Positions 1 to 7,491 of a DNA stretch of 11,632 nt are shown here, piece after piece. Both the position numbers and the translations under genes were made by a program. Every line of letters begins with the position of its first letter. The first letter of the stretch is position 1. The stretch comes from an uncultured Paracoccaceae bacterium (GTDB lineage: Bacteria > Pseudomonadota > Alphaproteobacteria > Rhodobacterales > Rhodobacteraceae), in the NCBI GenBank assembly GCA_937132145.1, contig CAKZNY010000239.1, positions 1 to 11,632 on the forward strand, given 5' to 3'. A model generated the notes under the pieces. The model saw only the letters and a program-made list of their open reading frames with translations, searched no databases and had not been told where the DNA came from.

Positions 1-78
1 TTCGCTGACTTGCAATAAATGGCCTCGCGACCCGACGTTTCGGATTGCGCTTTCAAATAATCGGCATAGGGTTGCCGA

Positions 79-1326
79 ATGACCAAAAAGAAAATGTCCG
101 AGGGTGCCGTTTGGCTGAACCGGACAACTCCACCACATGTAATTACGCTTGTGCTGCTCGCCAGCATTTCCGCGTTGAATATGAATATAATCCTGCCGTC
201 GCTACCCGGAATGACAACCTATTTTGATACGGATTACGGGGTTATGCAGTTGGCAATCTCGGCCTATTTCGGGGTTATGGCGGTGCTGCAACTGATCATC
301 GGCCCCCTGTCAGACCGCTTCGGTCGTAGGCCGGTTTTGCTGGGCGGGCTAACGATATTCCTATTGGCAACAATCGGTTGCATCTTTTCCCCCAATATCG
401 AGGTTTTTCTGTTTTTCCGCCTTGTCCAAGGTACGGTTGCCGCCGGAATGGTCCTGTCCCGCGCCATCGTGCGCGACATGGTGGAGCCATGGGAGGCCGC
501 AAGCATGATCGGCTACATCACCATGGGCATGTCGCTGGTGCCAATGATCGGCCCTGTGCTTGGCGGCTATCTGGACCAGAATTTCGGCTGGCAAAGCTCC
601 TTCACGCTGGTACTGGTTTTCGGCTCGCTGGTCCTGTGGCTGGTCTGGGCCGATTTGGGTGAAACCAACACCAATAAGTCCGCCAGCTTCAAAGCGCAGT
701 TCAAAGCCTACCCTGAACTCATCCGCTCCCGCCGGTTCTGGGGCTATGCGCTGTCCGCAGGCTTCGCCTCCGGCGCGTTCTTCGCCTTCCTTGGCGGCGC
801 ACCCTTCGTCGCGATCGAGCTGCTTGGCCTCGACCCCGCCCAAATGGGGCTGTATTTCGTCTTTATTTCCATGGGGTACATGGGCGGTAATTTCCTTGCC
901 GGACGGTACTCCAACGTCATCGGTATGAATAGAATGATGCTGTTTGGCAGCATTGTCGCCGTGTTCGGAATGCTGCTGGTAGTCGTCTTGTGGTCGGTCG
1001 GCTTACAACATCCGCTCTCGCTTTTCGGATCGATCATGTTTGTCGGCATCGGCAACGGCATGACCCTGCCAAACGCCAACGCGGGTATCATATCCGTTCG
1101 CCCGCATTTGGCCGGAAGTGCCTCGGGGTTGGGTGGCGCAGTGATGATCGGTGGCGGCGCAGGCCTATCCGCGATCACTGGCGCGATGTTGACAATTGAA
1201 ACCGGCGCATGGCCGTTGCTGTTCATGATGCTAGCGTCCGCCGCTCTTGCCGTCGTCACCAGTTCTTACGTGATCTACGTGGCCAGCAAAGCGGGCGAGC
1301 TTGGGCATCGCGGCGAGGTCAAGTAA
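79..1326 (+). CDS. Bcr/CflA-family MFS drug-efflux transporter
   Basis: The 415-residue protein is almost wholly hydrophobic and has the length of a 12-helix major facilitator (E. coli Bcr is about 400 residues). Visible signatures are the loop 2-3 motif A (GPLSDRFGRRP, residues 75-85), the helix 4 motif B (RLVQGTVAAG, 114-123) and the helix 5 antiporter motif C (GPVLGGYL, 158-165). Motif C is typical of drug:H+ antiporters, and together with overall similarity points to the Bcr/CflA group (bicyclomycin, chloramphenicol or related export). The actual substrate cannot be read from the sequence. The ATG at 79 follows AGGG at 68-71 with a 7-nt spacer; a second in-frame Met lies five codons later. 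It is followed after about 100 bp by mcl1 on the same strand, with no functional link apparent. No clear terminator or promoter was found for it; positions 1-78 hold nothing else recognisable. Confidence 0.9.
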   Translation: MTKKKMSEGAVWLNRTTPPHVITLVLLASISALNMNIILPSLPGMTTYFDTDYGVMQLAISAYFGVMAVLQLIIGPLSDRFGRRPVLLGGLTIFLLATIGCIFSPNIEVFLFFRLVQGTVAAGMVLSRAIVRDMVEPWEAASMIGYITMGMSLVPMIGPVLGGYLDQNFGWQSSFTLVLVFGSLVLWLVWADLGETNTNKSASFKAQFKAYPELIRSRRFWGYALSAGFASGAFFAFLGGAPFVAIELLGLDPAQMGLYFVFISMGYMGGNFLAGRYSNVIGMNRMMLFGSIVAVFGMLLVVVLWSVGLQHPLSLFGSIMFVGIGNGMTLPNANAGIISVRPHLAGSASGLGGAVMIGGGAGLSAITGAMLTIETGAWPLLFMMLASAALAVVTSSYVIYVASKAGELGHRGEVK

Positions 1327-1355
1327 ATCTATTTCGCAGGTGCAGCATTTTAACA

Positions 1356-1384
1356 TTGACATAGGCGCGCAAGATTGTGATGAA
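1356..1384 (+). promoter_or_regulatory. Possible mcl1 promoter
   Basis: A perfect TTGACA hexamer at 1356-1361 stands in the 102-bp gap before mcl1. At 17-bp spacing the -10 would be GATGAA (1379-1384), only 3 of 6 matches to TATAAT, so the call rests mainly on the -35. The resulting leader would be about 35-40 nt and would contain the mcl1 ribosome-binding site AAGGA (1416-1420). Confidence 0.3.
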
Positions 1385-1428
1385 ATACCCAAAGAAAACG
1401 TAACTTCATTACCGCAAGGATTCTCGTC

Positions 1429-2394
1429 ATGAGCTTCAAGGTCCAACCAGCATCTCCCGCCCGCCCGAACCGCTGCCAACTGTTTGGCCCCGGCTCCCGC
1501 CCCGCGATTTTCGAGAAAATGGCCGCCAGTGCCGCAGATGTTGTCAATCTGGATCTGGAAGATTCCGTCGCCCCCGCCGACAAAGACGAGGCCCGCGCCA
1601 ACGTCATCAAAGCCATCAACGAAATCGACTGGGGCACCAAAACCCTCTCGGTTCGTATCAACGGTCTGGACACCGAATTCTGGTATCGCGACGTGGTCGA
1701 AATCCTCGAGCAAGCAGGCGATCGCATCGATCAGTTCATGATCCCCAAGGTAGGCTGTGCCGCCGACATATATGCAGTGGATGCATTGGTAAGCTCGATT
1801 GAGGCCGCCAAAGGCCGGACCAAACCGATTAACTTCGAGGTAATAATCGAATCCGCCGCAGGCCTTTCCCACATCGAAGAAATCGCCGCCTCCAGCCCGC
1901 GCATGGTCGCGATGAGCCTTGGCGCCGCCGATTACGCCGCCTCCATGGGCATGCAAACGACAGGCATCGGTGGCACACAGGATAACTATTACATGCACAC
2001 GCCAAACGGCGACAAACACTGGGGCGACCCGTGGCACGCGGTTACCGTGGCCATCGTCGCCGCTTGCCGCACCCACGGCCTGCTACCAGTCGACGGCCCG
2101 TTCGGCGATTTTTCCGACGATGCAGGTTTCATGGCACAAGCACACCGTTCCGCCGCGCTGGGCATGGTCGGAAAATGGGCCATCCACCCCAAACAAATCG
2201 TGCTGGCAAACGAGGTATTCACCCCCTCCAAAGCCCAAGTCACCGAGGCCCGCGAAATCATCGCCGCAATGGCGGTCGCAACCTCCGGAGGGCAGGGTGC
2301 TGCGGTTTACAAAGGCCGCCTGATCGACATTGCCTCGATCAAGCAGGCCGAGGTGATCGTAAAACAGGCCGAGATGATTTCTAGCGACACCTAA
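1429..2394 (+). CDS. mcl1: L-malyl-CoA / beta-methylmalyl-CoA lyase
   Basis: This 321-residue cytosolic enzyme belongs to the HpcH/HpaI aldolase and citrate lyase beta superfamily and closely resembles Rhodobacter Mcl1, including its length of about 318 residues. In that family it reversibly cleaves beta-methylmalyl-CoA to glyoxylate plus propionyl-CoA, and malyl-CoA to glyoxylate plus acetyl-CoA, in the ethylmalonyl-CoA pathway of acetate assimilation. Visible features are LDLEDSV (41-47), the substrate-binding arginine in VRING (75-79), the Mg ligands E141 (IIES) and D168 (SLGAADYAASMG, 163-174), and KWAIHPKQI (249-257) near the C-terminus. The ATG at 1429 is preceded by AAGGA with an 8-nt spacer. 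The other ethylmalonyl-CoA pathway genes are not in the window, but the cobalamin adenosyltransferase at the right end would support that pathway's B12-dependent mutases. Downstream lies the 155-bp inverted-repeat element, which could also end the transcript. Confidence 0.95.
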   Translation: MSFKVQPASPARPNRCQLFGPGSRPAIFEKMAASAADVVNLDLEDSVAPADKDEARANVIKAINEIDWGTKTLSVRINGLDTEFWYRDVVEILEQAGDRIDQFMIPKVGCAADIYAVDALVSSIEAAKGRTKPINFEVIIESAAGLSHIEEIAASSPRMVAMSLGAADYAASMGMQTTGIGGTQDNYYMHTPNGDKHWGDPWHAVTVAIVAACRTHGLLPVDGPFGDFSDDAGFMAQAHRSAALGMVGKWAIHPKQIVLANEVFTPSKAQVTEAREIIAAMAVATSGGQGAAVYKGRLIDIASIKQAEVIVKQAEMISSDT

Positions 2395-2417
2395 TTCTAT
2401 CTGGCCCTTGTAAACCC

Positions 2418-2572
2418 GCACAACCGCCGAGCGACAGCGAGGCCACGCCCAACGGGAAGGGCTTGATCTTCGATCATTCCCTGACGGACGGGAGCGCTCC
2501 CGCCTGTTGTGCGAAACCCTGCGGGTGTCACAAACAGTTGGGCCAAGCCTCGCTGGCGCTCGGCGATTGTGC
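2418..2572. repeat. 155-bp imperfect inverted-repeat element
   Basis: This element fills most of the 304-bp gap between mcl1 and accA. The outer arms, 2418-2453 and 2537-2572, pair over 36 positions with five mismatches by hand alignment. Inside are three smaller hairpins: 2458-2482 (AGGG and TGATC pairing across a TTC loop with GATCA and CCCT), the perfect 14-bp palindrome CGGGAGCGCTCCCG at 2489-2502, and CTGTTGTG (2504-2511) against CACAAACAG (2529-2537, one bulged base). The whole would fold as a long stem capped by three hairpins on either strand. It encodes no convincing protein, and no target-site duplication is obvious at the ends. It could be a dispersed palindromic or MITE-like element, a structured RNA, or a terminator for mcl1. 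The sequence alone does not decide. Confidence 0.75.
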
Positions 2573-2640
2573 CTATAGGCAGGTGGGCGTCTAAATTTCG
2601 GGTAATAGCGAGCTGGATGTTTCACATCGCTAGTTCAAAC

Positions 2641-2671
2641 TTGCAATTCATTTGCGCTGAGGTCATATAAT
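2641..2671 (+). promoter_or_regulatory. Likely accA promoter
   Basis: A perfect TATAAT -10 hexamer lies at 2666-2671, 27 bp before the accA start. The best -35 candidate is TTGCAA at 2641-2646, with a long 19-bp spacer. Transcription would start near 2678, giving a leader of about 20 nt with GGGG (2688-2691) as a weak ribosome-binding site. It lies just outside the inverted-repeat element, so accA probably has its own promoter independent of mcl1. Confidence 0.45.
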
Positions 2672-2698
2672 CCCTGAAACATTATCCGGGGCGACGCT

Positions 2699-3661
2699 AT
2701 GCATAACTATCTCGAATTCGAAAAACCGCTTGCTGAAATCGAAGGCAAGGCCGAGGAACTTCGGGCTTTGGCGCGCCAGAACGAAGAGATGGACGTCACC
2801 AAAGAGGCCGCCGCTTTAGATGCCAAAGCGATATCCTTGCTGAAAGACATGTATAAAAAGTTAACACCGTGGCAGAAGTGTCAGGTGGCGCGGCACCCTG
2901 ATCGCCCGCATTGCAAAGACTATATCGAGGCCCTGTTCACCGAATTCACCCCCCTTGCTGGCGACCGCAGCTTTGCCGACGATCACGCCGTGATGGGTGG
3001 TTTGGCGCGGTTTAACGACCAGCCGGTTATGATTATTGGCCATGAAAAAGGTAACGACACCAAATCCCGTATCGAGCGGAATTTTGGCATGGCGCGCCCC
3101 GAAGGATACCGCAAAGCTGTGCGTCTGATGGATCTCGCGGATCGTTTCGGCCTGCCGGTTATCACTTTGATTGACACAACTGGCGCCTATCCCGGCAAAG
3201 GCGCGGAGGAGCGCGGGCAATCCGAAGCCATCGCGCGTTCCACCGAAAAATGCCTCTCCATCGGCGTGCCACTGATTGCCGTGATCATCGGCGAGGGTGG
3301 CTCCGGCGGGGCCGTGGCGTTTGCGGCTGCCGACAAACTGGTAATGCTTGAGCACTCGGTTTACTCCGTGATCTCCCCCGAGGGCTGCGCGTCGATCCTT
3401 TGGAAAGATTCCAGCAAAATGCGCGAAGCGGCCGAGGCTCTGCGCCTGACCGCACAAGATTTGCAAGAACTTGGCGTCGCCGATGAAGTCATCCCCGAAC
3501 CCGTAGGTGGTGCACAACGCGATCCGGCCGGGACAATCGCATCGGTTGGCGAAAAGATTGCAACCTTGCTGAAGGATCTGAATAAATTCGACGCCAAAAC
3601 CCTGCGCAACGCACGCCGCCAAAAGTTCCTCGATTTGGGCAGCAAAGCCCTCGTCGCCTAA
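2699..3661 (+). CDS. accA: Acetyl-CoA carboxylase carboxyltransferase subunit alpha
   Basis: AccA pairs with AccD to form the carboxyltransferase of acetyl-CoA carboxylase, which moves the carboxyl group from carboxybiotin on AccB to acetyl-CoA and makes malonyl-CoA, the committed step of fatty acid synthesis. The 320 residues match the usual bacterial AccA length. Visible features are the N-terminal helical region with [11 protein letters not shown] (5-15), HPDRPH (66-71), GHEKG (114-118), [13 protein letters not shown] (128-140), and the crotonase-fold core [16 protein letters not shown] (159-174) with the glycine-rich oxyanion region GEGGSGGA (198-205). The C-terminal tail is complete. As in many bacteria, accA stands apart from accD; neither accD nor accBC is here. 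It has a probable promoter of its own. After the stop at 3661 comes a 110-bp convergent gap carrying tandem 11-bp repeats; no strong terminator was seen. Confidence 0.97.
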   Translation: MHNYLEFEKPLAEIEGKAEELRALARQNEEMDVTKEAAALDAKAISLLKDMYKKLTPWQKCQVARHPDRPHCKDYIEALFTEFTPLAGDRSFADDHAVMGGLARFNDQPVMIIGHEKGNDTKSRIERNFGMARPEGYRKAVRLMDLADRFGLPVITLIDTTGAYPGKGAEERGQSEAIARSTEKCLSIGVPLIAVIIGEGGSGGAVAFAAADKLVMLEHSVYSVISPEGCASILWKDSSKMREAAEALRLTAQDLQELGVADEVIPEPVGGAQRDPAGTIASVGEKIATLLKDLNKFDAKTLRNARRQKFLDLGSKALVA

Positions 3662-3699
3662 ATAGTTAACAAACCCGTCCGCAAAATCGTATGTACGTG

Positions 3700-3732
3700 T
3701 TGTGCACGCATTGTGCACAGGTTGTGCATACG
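3700..3732. repeat. Three tandem 11-bp repeats between accA and hbd
   Basis: Three head-to-tail 11-bp units lie at 3700-3710, 3711-3721 and 3722-3732, each starting TTGTGCA (TTGTGCACGCA, TTGTGCACAGG, TTGTGCATACG). The first two contain the palindrome GTGCAC. The array is bounded by an inverted pair, CGTATG at 3688-3693 and CATACG at 3727-3732. An 11-bp period is close to one helical turn, as expected if a protein bound the same DNA face repeatedly. It lies between the converging 3' ends of accA and the dehydrogenase, not in a promoter. Function is unknown. Confidence 0.65.
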
Positions 3733-3771
3733 AAAATCACGCCGTTTTGCTAAAAGGTTAACGCCCCAAAA

Positions 3772-4647
3772 TCAGCGCGTAGGCACCGGCGGATCGACCC
3801 GATAGTCGTAGAATCCGCGCTGGGATTTGCGCCCCAACCATCCGGCCTCGACATATTTCACCAGCAACGGGCAAGGGCGGTATTTCGTATCCGCCAGACC
3901 GTTATAAAGCACGTTCATAATCGCCAGACAGGTGTCCAAACCGATGAAATCCGCCAGCTCCAGCGGCCCCATGGGGTGGTTCGCGCCCAGCTTTAACGAA
4001 GTATCAATACTTTCAACCGTCCCCACCCCTTCATAGAGGGTATAGACGGCCTCGTTTATCATCGGCATCAAGATACGGTTAACGATGAATGCGGGGAAAT
4101 CTTCGGCGCTTGCAGAGGTTTTTCCAAGCTTGGTAACCACGATTTTCAGCGCTTGGTACGTCTCATCATCCGTGGCGATTCCGCGAATAAGTTCAACCAG
4201 TTGCATGATCGGAACAGGGTTCATGAAATGGAGCCCCATGAACCGTTCAGGCCGGTCCGTCGCCGCCGCCAGCCGTGTGATAGAGATTGACGAAGTGTTT
4301 GACGTAAGGATCGTATTGTCGCCCAGATGCGGGGCCAGACTTGCGAAAATCTGATGCTTGATATCTTCGCGCTCAGTTGCTGCCTCGATGATCAGATCGG
4401 CTTTTCCAATCACTGCGATATCCATTTCCATATGGATTCGCGTCATCGCGGCATCTTTATCAGAAGCGGTGATTTTCCCACGCGTAACCTGCCGCGCAAT
4501 ATTCTTCTCGATCAGGGCATGGCAGGCGTTCAGGGCATCCTCGGAGACATCGTTAACCATAATGTCATATCCGGCGAGCGCAAAAACATGGGCGATTCCG
4601 TTGCCCATTTGCCCCGCACCAATGACCGCTACCGTTTTGATATCCAT
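3772..4647 (-). CDS. hbd: 3-hydroxybutyryl-CoA dehydrogenase
   Basis: This 291-residue cytosolic enzyme interconverts 3-hydroxybutyryl-CoA and acetoacetyl-CoA with NAD(P), linking beta-oxidation, polyhydroxybutyrate metabolism and the start of the ethylmalonyl-CoA route. The N-terminal Rossmann fold shows GAGQMGNG (10-17), with D33 at the end of strand 2, which favours NAD. Catalytic-region residues match the family: S119 in NTSS, H140 in GLHFMNP, E152 in ELIRG and N190 in FIVNR. The C-terminal helical domain has GPLELADFIGLD (227-238) and ends with the usual GFYDY. The length is typical (about 280-310). The start is set by ATAGGG at 4655-4660, 7 nt upstream. In related bacteria this gene often follows etfB-etfA; here a gene on the opposite strand stands between them. 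hbdA or paaH are alternative names. Confidence 0.93.
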   Translation of the reverse strand: MDIKTVAVIGAGQMGNGIAHVFALAGYDIMVNDVSEDALNACHALIEKNIARQVTRGKITASDKDAAMTRIHMEMDIAVIGKADLIIEAATEREDIKHQIFASLAPHLGDNTILTSNTSSISITRLAAATDRPERFMGLHFMNPVPIMQLVELIRGIATDDETYQALKIVVTKLGKTSASAEDFPAFIVNRILMPMINEAVYTLYEGVGTVESIDTSLKLGANHPMGPLELADFIGLDTCLAIMNVLYNGLADTKYRPCPLLVKYVEAGWLGRKSQRGFYDYRVDPPVPTR

Positions 4648-4655
4648 GGAAAAAC

Positions 4656-4691
4656 CCTATGTCTGTGTTCTGAAACCCCTTTGAACATAGG
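4656..4691. promoter_or_regulatory. Inverted repeat upstream of hbd, possible operator
   Basis: CCTATGT at 4656-4662 and ACATAGG at 4685-4691 form a perfect 7-bp inverted repeat separated by 22 bp, in the 156-bp divergent region between hbd and the DUF6473 gene. The left arm overlaps the hbd ribosome-binding site, so a bound repressor or a leader hairpin could limit hbd expression. The arms are short and the evidence is symmetry only. No convincing -35/-10 pair was found in the divergent region for either gene. Confidence 0.25.
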
Positions 4692-4803
4692 CTGTGTGCG
4701 GGGTGCGGGCAACCTGTTTGTGCGCGCCGTTAACCCCCTGTCAATCTTTAGGTGAAATTGTAGGGAGGGAAACGAAATTTAAGGTCGTCATTAAGGGGGC
4801 AGC

Positions 4804-5604
4804 ATGGCGTATGGCATCGTGATTGAAGAAACAGGAGGGGTGGATTTGTACCGTTTTGGCCGCAGTAAACAGATATTTCGCGGGCCAAAGCCTGATTTGC
4901 GTGAACCATATTTCACGTTCATCGGCGGCTCGGAACCCTTCGGGAAATTCGTGTTGGAACCCTATCCCAAGCTGGTCGAAAACCGGATCGGGCAAACCTG
5001 CGTGAACTTGGGAACGCCGGGTGCCGGGCCCGGTTTCTTCCTCAAGGATCCCGTGGTTCTGGAAACCTGCTCGCGATCGCTTCGGTGCGTTGTGCAAGTG
5101 ATGGATGCGGCCCCGTTATCGAACCGTATGTACGAGGTGTACCCGCGCCGAAACATGCGGTTGCGTTATGTTTCCGGTGTACTTCGAACGCTTTACCCGC
5201 AGGTGGATTTCTCGGGCTACAGGTACGTTTCGGCCATGATTCGAAAGCTGAAAGAGGTCGACAGCGAGGCGTATAAAGTCGTGCTAGCGGAGCAGCGCTC
5301 GGCGTGGCTGGCGCGGATGTTGGAGCTTTTGCAAGATATTGAAACCGCCAAAACATTACTATGGATACGGCCTGAGGGGGGCAATAATTTGGATCAAACT
5401 GTAACGCAAGAAATGGTGAACGTGTTGGCGCCGCACGTTGATAACGTCTTGACGGTTCCGGTAACGGTACCGGAAAACGGTGGCCGTGGTCTGACTGGTT
5501 TACGCAAAGATACCGGCTGGATGACGCGGGCTGTGCATGCGGAAATCGCGGCTGTGATTTCGGCAGAGTTGCAAGCCTTGCAGCCACAAAAAAGGCCCGC
5601 TTGA
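4804..5604 (+). CDS. DUF6473 family protein of unknown function
   Basis: The 266-residue protein matches my recollection of the DUF6473 family common in roseobacters; its function is not established. There is no signal peptide and no membrane segment, so it is probably cytosolic. Conserved-looking stretches are YRFGRSKQIFRGPKPDL (16-32), FTFIGGSEPFGKFV (37-50), CVNLGTPGAGPGFFLKDP (66-83), SNRMYEVYPRRN (106-117) and LLWIRPEG (185-192). The order GGSE, then NLG, then a later helical part is reminiscent of the SGNH/GDSL fold with GSE in place of GDS, but a catalytic Asn-His set cannot be assigned, so this is only a thought. The ATG at 4804 follows a G-rich AGGGGG at 4794-4799. It is transcribed divergently from hbd and runs into the etfA terminator: its last codons and stop lie inside that hairpin. 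Confidence 0.7.
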   Translation: MAYGIVIEETGGVDLYRFGRSKQIFRGPKPDLREPYFTFIGGSEPFGKFVLEPYPKLVENRIGQTCVNLGTPGAGPGFFLKDPVVLETCSRSLRCVVQVMDAAPLSNRMYEVYPRRNMRLRYVSGVLRTLYPQVDFSGYRYVSAMIRKLKEVDSEAYKVVLAEQRSAWLARMLELLQDIETAKTLLWIRPEGGNNLDQTVTQEMVNVLAPHVDNVLTVPVTVPENGGRGLTGLRKDTGWMTRAVHAEIAAVISAELQALQPQKRPA

Positions 5605-5617
5605 GACTGCGGGCCTT
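5588..5617 (-). terminator. Rho-independent terminator of etfBA
   Basis: AAGGCCCGC (5592-5600) and GCGGGCCTT (5609-5617) pair perfectly around an 8-nt loop. Read on the - strand, the stem is followed at once by six T residues (A run at 5588-5593), a textbook intrinsic terminator 19 bp beyond the etfA stop. The hairpin covers the last codons and the TGA (5602-5604) of the converging DUF6473 gene, so the two transcripts overlap at their 3' ends. In the + direction the stem lacks a good T tract. Confidence 0.85.
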
Positions 5618-5635
5618 GATCGAATGGTTTGTGGT

Positions 5636-6565
5636 TTAGTCCAGGGCTTTTTCTAGCGCAGGTACGGCCTCGAAGAGATCGGCAACCAGACCGTAATCGG
5701 CAACCTGGAATATCGGAGCCTCTTCATCTTTGTTAATCGCAACAATGACTTTGGAGTCCTTCATCCCGGCCAAATGCTGGATCGCGCCGGAAATACCGAT
5801 GGCGATATATAGGTCAGGGGCAACAACTTTACCTGTCTGACCAACTTGCCAGTCATTCGGCGCATAACCGGAATCAACCGCCGCGCGGGAGGCACCAACA
5901 GCTGCACCAAGTTTGTCGGCCAGCTTTTCGATAATTGCGAAGTTCTCTTCGGAGCCAAGACCACGCCCACCGGAAACAACGATACTGGCAGAGGTGAGTT
6001 CTGGACGATCAGAGGTTTGAACTTTATCCTCGACCCATTCGGAAAGACCAGGGTTTGCAGCGGCGGAAATGCTTTCCACGGATGCTGAACCGTTTGATCC
6101 AGCAGCTTCAAATCCGGCGGTGCGAATGGTTAACACTTTCTTAGGGTCACTGGATTGCACCGTCTGTATGGCGTTGCCAGCATAGGTCGGGCGTACGAAT
6201 GTGTTGCCATCAGTTATGCCGGTCACGTCGGAAATCACCATGACATCCAGCAGGGCCGCAACGCGCGGCAGGATATTTTTGCCCGACGTCGTCGCAGGTG
6301 CCACGATATGTTCATAATCGCCAGCCAACGAAACGATCAGGTCGGCGATTGGTTCGGCCAGCCCGTTGCCATAGGCAGCGTCGTCAGCACAAAGGACTTT
6401 CGCAACACCGTTTAGCTTGGCCGCCGCATCCGCAGCACCAGAACATCCGGCAGAGGCGCAAAGAACCGTTACATCACCCAGCGCTTGCGCGGCCGTGACG
6501 GCTTTGGCGGTTTGGTCAACGGAAAGTTCGGCGCCATTTGTTTCGGCAAGAAGTAGTACAGCCAT
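5636..6565 (-). CDS. etfA: Electron transfer flavoprotein subunit alpha
   Basis: EtfA (309 residues) pairs with EtfB to form the soluble FAD/AMP heterodimer that carries electrons from acyl-CoA and other dehydrogenases to ETF-ubiquinone oxidoreductase and so to the respiratory chain. The N-terminal half is the Rossmann-like ETF domain. The C-terminal half is the FAD domain, with VSGGRGLGS (197-205), [10 protein letters not shown] (225-234), VGQTGKVV (241-248), IGISGAIQH (256-264) and the family signature ending in [16 protein letters not shown] (277-292). The length is typical. It follows etfB with a one-base overlap (TGATG), so the two are translationally coupled. A strong intrinsic terminator follows. 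Confidence 0.97.
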   Translation of the reverse strand: MAVLLLAETNGAELSVDQTAKAVTAAQALGDVTVLCASAGCSGAADAAAKLNGVAKVLCADDAAYGNGLAEPIADLIVSLAGDYEHIVAPATTSGKNILPRVAALLDVMVISDVTGITDGNTFVRPTYAGNAIQTVQSSDPKKVLTIRTAGFEAAGSNGSASVESISAAANPGLSEWVEDKVQTSDRPELTSASIVVSGGRGLGSEENFAIIEKLADKLGAAVGASRAAVDSGYAPNDWQVGQTGKVVAPDLYIAIGISGAIQHLAGMKDSKVIVAINKDEEAPIFQVADYGLVADLFEAVPALEKALD

Positions 6566-7326
6566 CAGAGGACCCCCGCTTCGTCTTTAAGTTTTGCAAC
6601 CAGTTCGGCCACATCGGCAACCATAACACCAGCGGCACGTGTGGCAGGCTCGGTCGTGCCCAGAATAGTCAGGCGCGGGGATACGTCAACGCCGTAATCA
6701 GCAGGCGTTTTCACGTCCATCGTTTTACGTTTCGCCTTCATAATATTGGGAAGGGAGGCGTAACGTGGCTCGTTAAGGCGAAGATCGACCGTCACAATCG
6801 CAGGCATTTTGACCTTGATCGTTTGTAGGCCGCCGTCAACTTCGCGGGTAACTGTGGCGTGCTCGCCGCCGATTTCCAGCTCGGAAGCATAGGTCGCTTG
6901 CGACCAACCCAACAGCGCCGAGAGCATCTGGCCCGTGGCATTCATGTCGTTGTCGATGGCCTGTTTTCCGGCCAGAACCAGCGAGGGTTTCTCCTCGTCG
7001 ATCACGGCTTTCAGCAGTTTGGCGACGGCGAGAGGCTCGATGTCAGTGTGCACATCCTCGGTCGCGACGATCAGGATCGCGCGGTCCGCCCCCATGGCCA
7101 AAGCGGTCCGCAAGGTTTCCTGCGATTGCTTGACGCCGATGGAAACCACGATGATCTCCTCGACTTTACCAGCCTCTTTCAGGCGGATTGCTTCTTCGAC
7201 AGCGATTTCGTCGAAAGGGTTCATCGACATTTTAACGTTTGCCAGATCAACACCGCTTCCGTCCGCTTTGACGCGCACTTTCACGTTATAGTCGATCACA
7301 CGTTTGACAGGCACAAGCACCTTCAT
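6565..7326 (-). CDS. etfB: Electron transfer flavoprotein subunit beta
   Basis: EtfB is the AMP-binding partner of EtfA and contacts the dehydrogenases. With the start at 7326 the protein is 253 residues and begins [10 protein letters not shown], as the family does. The frame stays open to an ATG at 7374, but that adds 16 residues unlike the family and has no better ribosome-binding site; GGAG (complement of 7337-7340) lies 10 nt before 7326. Visible features are the AMP-site segment [17 protein letters not shown] (118-134) and the signature and recognition-loop region [20 protein letters not shown] (178-197), followed by KAKRK. The first gene of the etfBA operon, it lies divergent from the GTA spike genes. 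Its leader carries a 16-bp palindrome and a perfect CtrA-type box 18-38 bp before the start, so the operon may be under specific control. Confidence 0.97.
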   Translation of the reverse strand: MKVLVPVKRVIDYNVKVRVKADGSGVDLANVKMSMNPFDEIAVEEAIRLKEAGKVEEIIVVSIGVKQSQETLRTALAMGADRAILIVATEDVHTDIEPLAVAKLLKAVIDEEKPSLVLAGKQAIDNDMNATGQMLSALLGWSQATYASELEIGGEHATVTREVDGGLQTIKVKMPAIVTVDLRLNEPRYASLPNIMKAKRKTMDVKTPADYGVDVSPRLTILGTTEPATRAAGVMVADVAELVAKLKDEAGVL

Positions 7327-7343
7327 TTTTGCGTAACTCCGAG

Positions 7344-7364
7344 TTAATGTCCCGTTAACGGGAC
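7344..7364. promoter_or_regulatory. Perfect CtrA-type box overlapping a 16-bp palindrome
   Basis: TTAATGTCCCGTTAA at 7344-7358 is an exact match to the CtrA consensus TTAA-N7-TTAA. Overlapping it, GTCCCGTTAACGGGAC at 7349-7364 is a perfect 16-bp palindrome, longer than a CtrA box needs and suggestive of a dimeric repressor operator. Both lie just upstream of the etfB ribosome-binding site and about 250 bp upstream of ghsA. In the etfB transcript the palindrome could also form a tight hairpin if transcription starts upstream of it. The bound protein is inferred, not shown. Confidence 0.5.
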
Positions 7365-7452
7365 GATTGTCCAATTATTTCGGCCGCAGTGAAGCAGTAG
7401 TTTTGCTGCACCGCAAGACAAACATTACGTCACGTTGGATATTTTTTGTGAA

Positions 7453-7482
7453 TTAACCGATTATTTAGATTTGTGCTGTAAT
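7453..7482 (+). promoter_or_regulatory. Candidate CtrA-dependent promoter of ghsAB
   Basis: A near-consensus CtrA box, TTAA-N7-TTTA (7453-7467, one mismatch), is followed by an extended -10 element, TGC then TGTAAT (7474-7482, 5 of 6 matches to TATAAT). No normal -35 is present; the CtrA box lies where a -35 would be, which is the arrangement seen at CtrA-activated promoters in Caulobacter. Transcription would begin near 7489, giving a leader of about 120 nt before ghsA. Confidence 0.4.
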
Positions 7483-7491
7483 TATTTACGA

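Noticed and set aside
1231-2076. Long antisense open frame of 281 codons over the end of the MFS gene and mcl1
   Set aside because: It lies opposite two well-recognised genes, resembles no family and has the composition of an antisense shadow.
2418-2572. tRNA or CRISPR repeat
   Set aside because: The three-hairpin shape lacks tRNA anticodon, T-loop and CCA features, and there are no regularly spaced direct repeats.
2861-3718. Antisense open frame of 285 codons over accA
   Set aside because: It covers accA almost fully and has no recognisable domain; accA is certain.
3733-3771. Intrinsic terminator for accA or hbd
   Set aside because: Only a weak TTTTGCTAAAA symmetry is present, with no GC stem followed by a T tract.
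4730-4744. TTAA-N7-TCAA as a CtrA box upstream of the DUF6473 gene
   Set aside because: One mismatch, isolated, with no -10 element at a suitable distance; given how common TTAAC is here it may be chance.
7327-7374. N-terminal extension of etfB to the ATG at 7374
   Set aside because: The added 16 residues do not fit the family, and translation through them would place the CtrA box and palindrome inside coding sequence; [10 protein letters not shown] at 7326 is the normal start.
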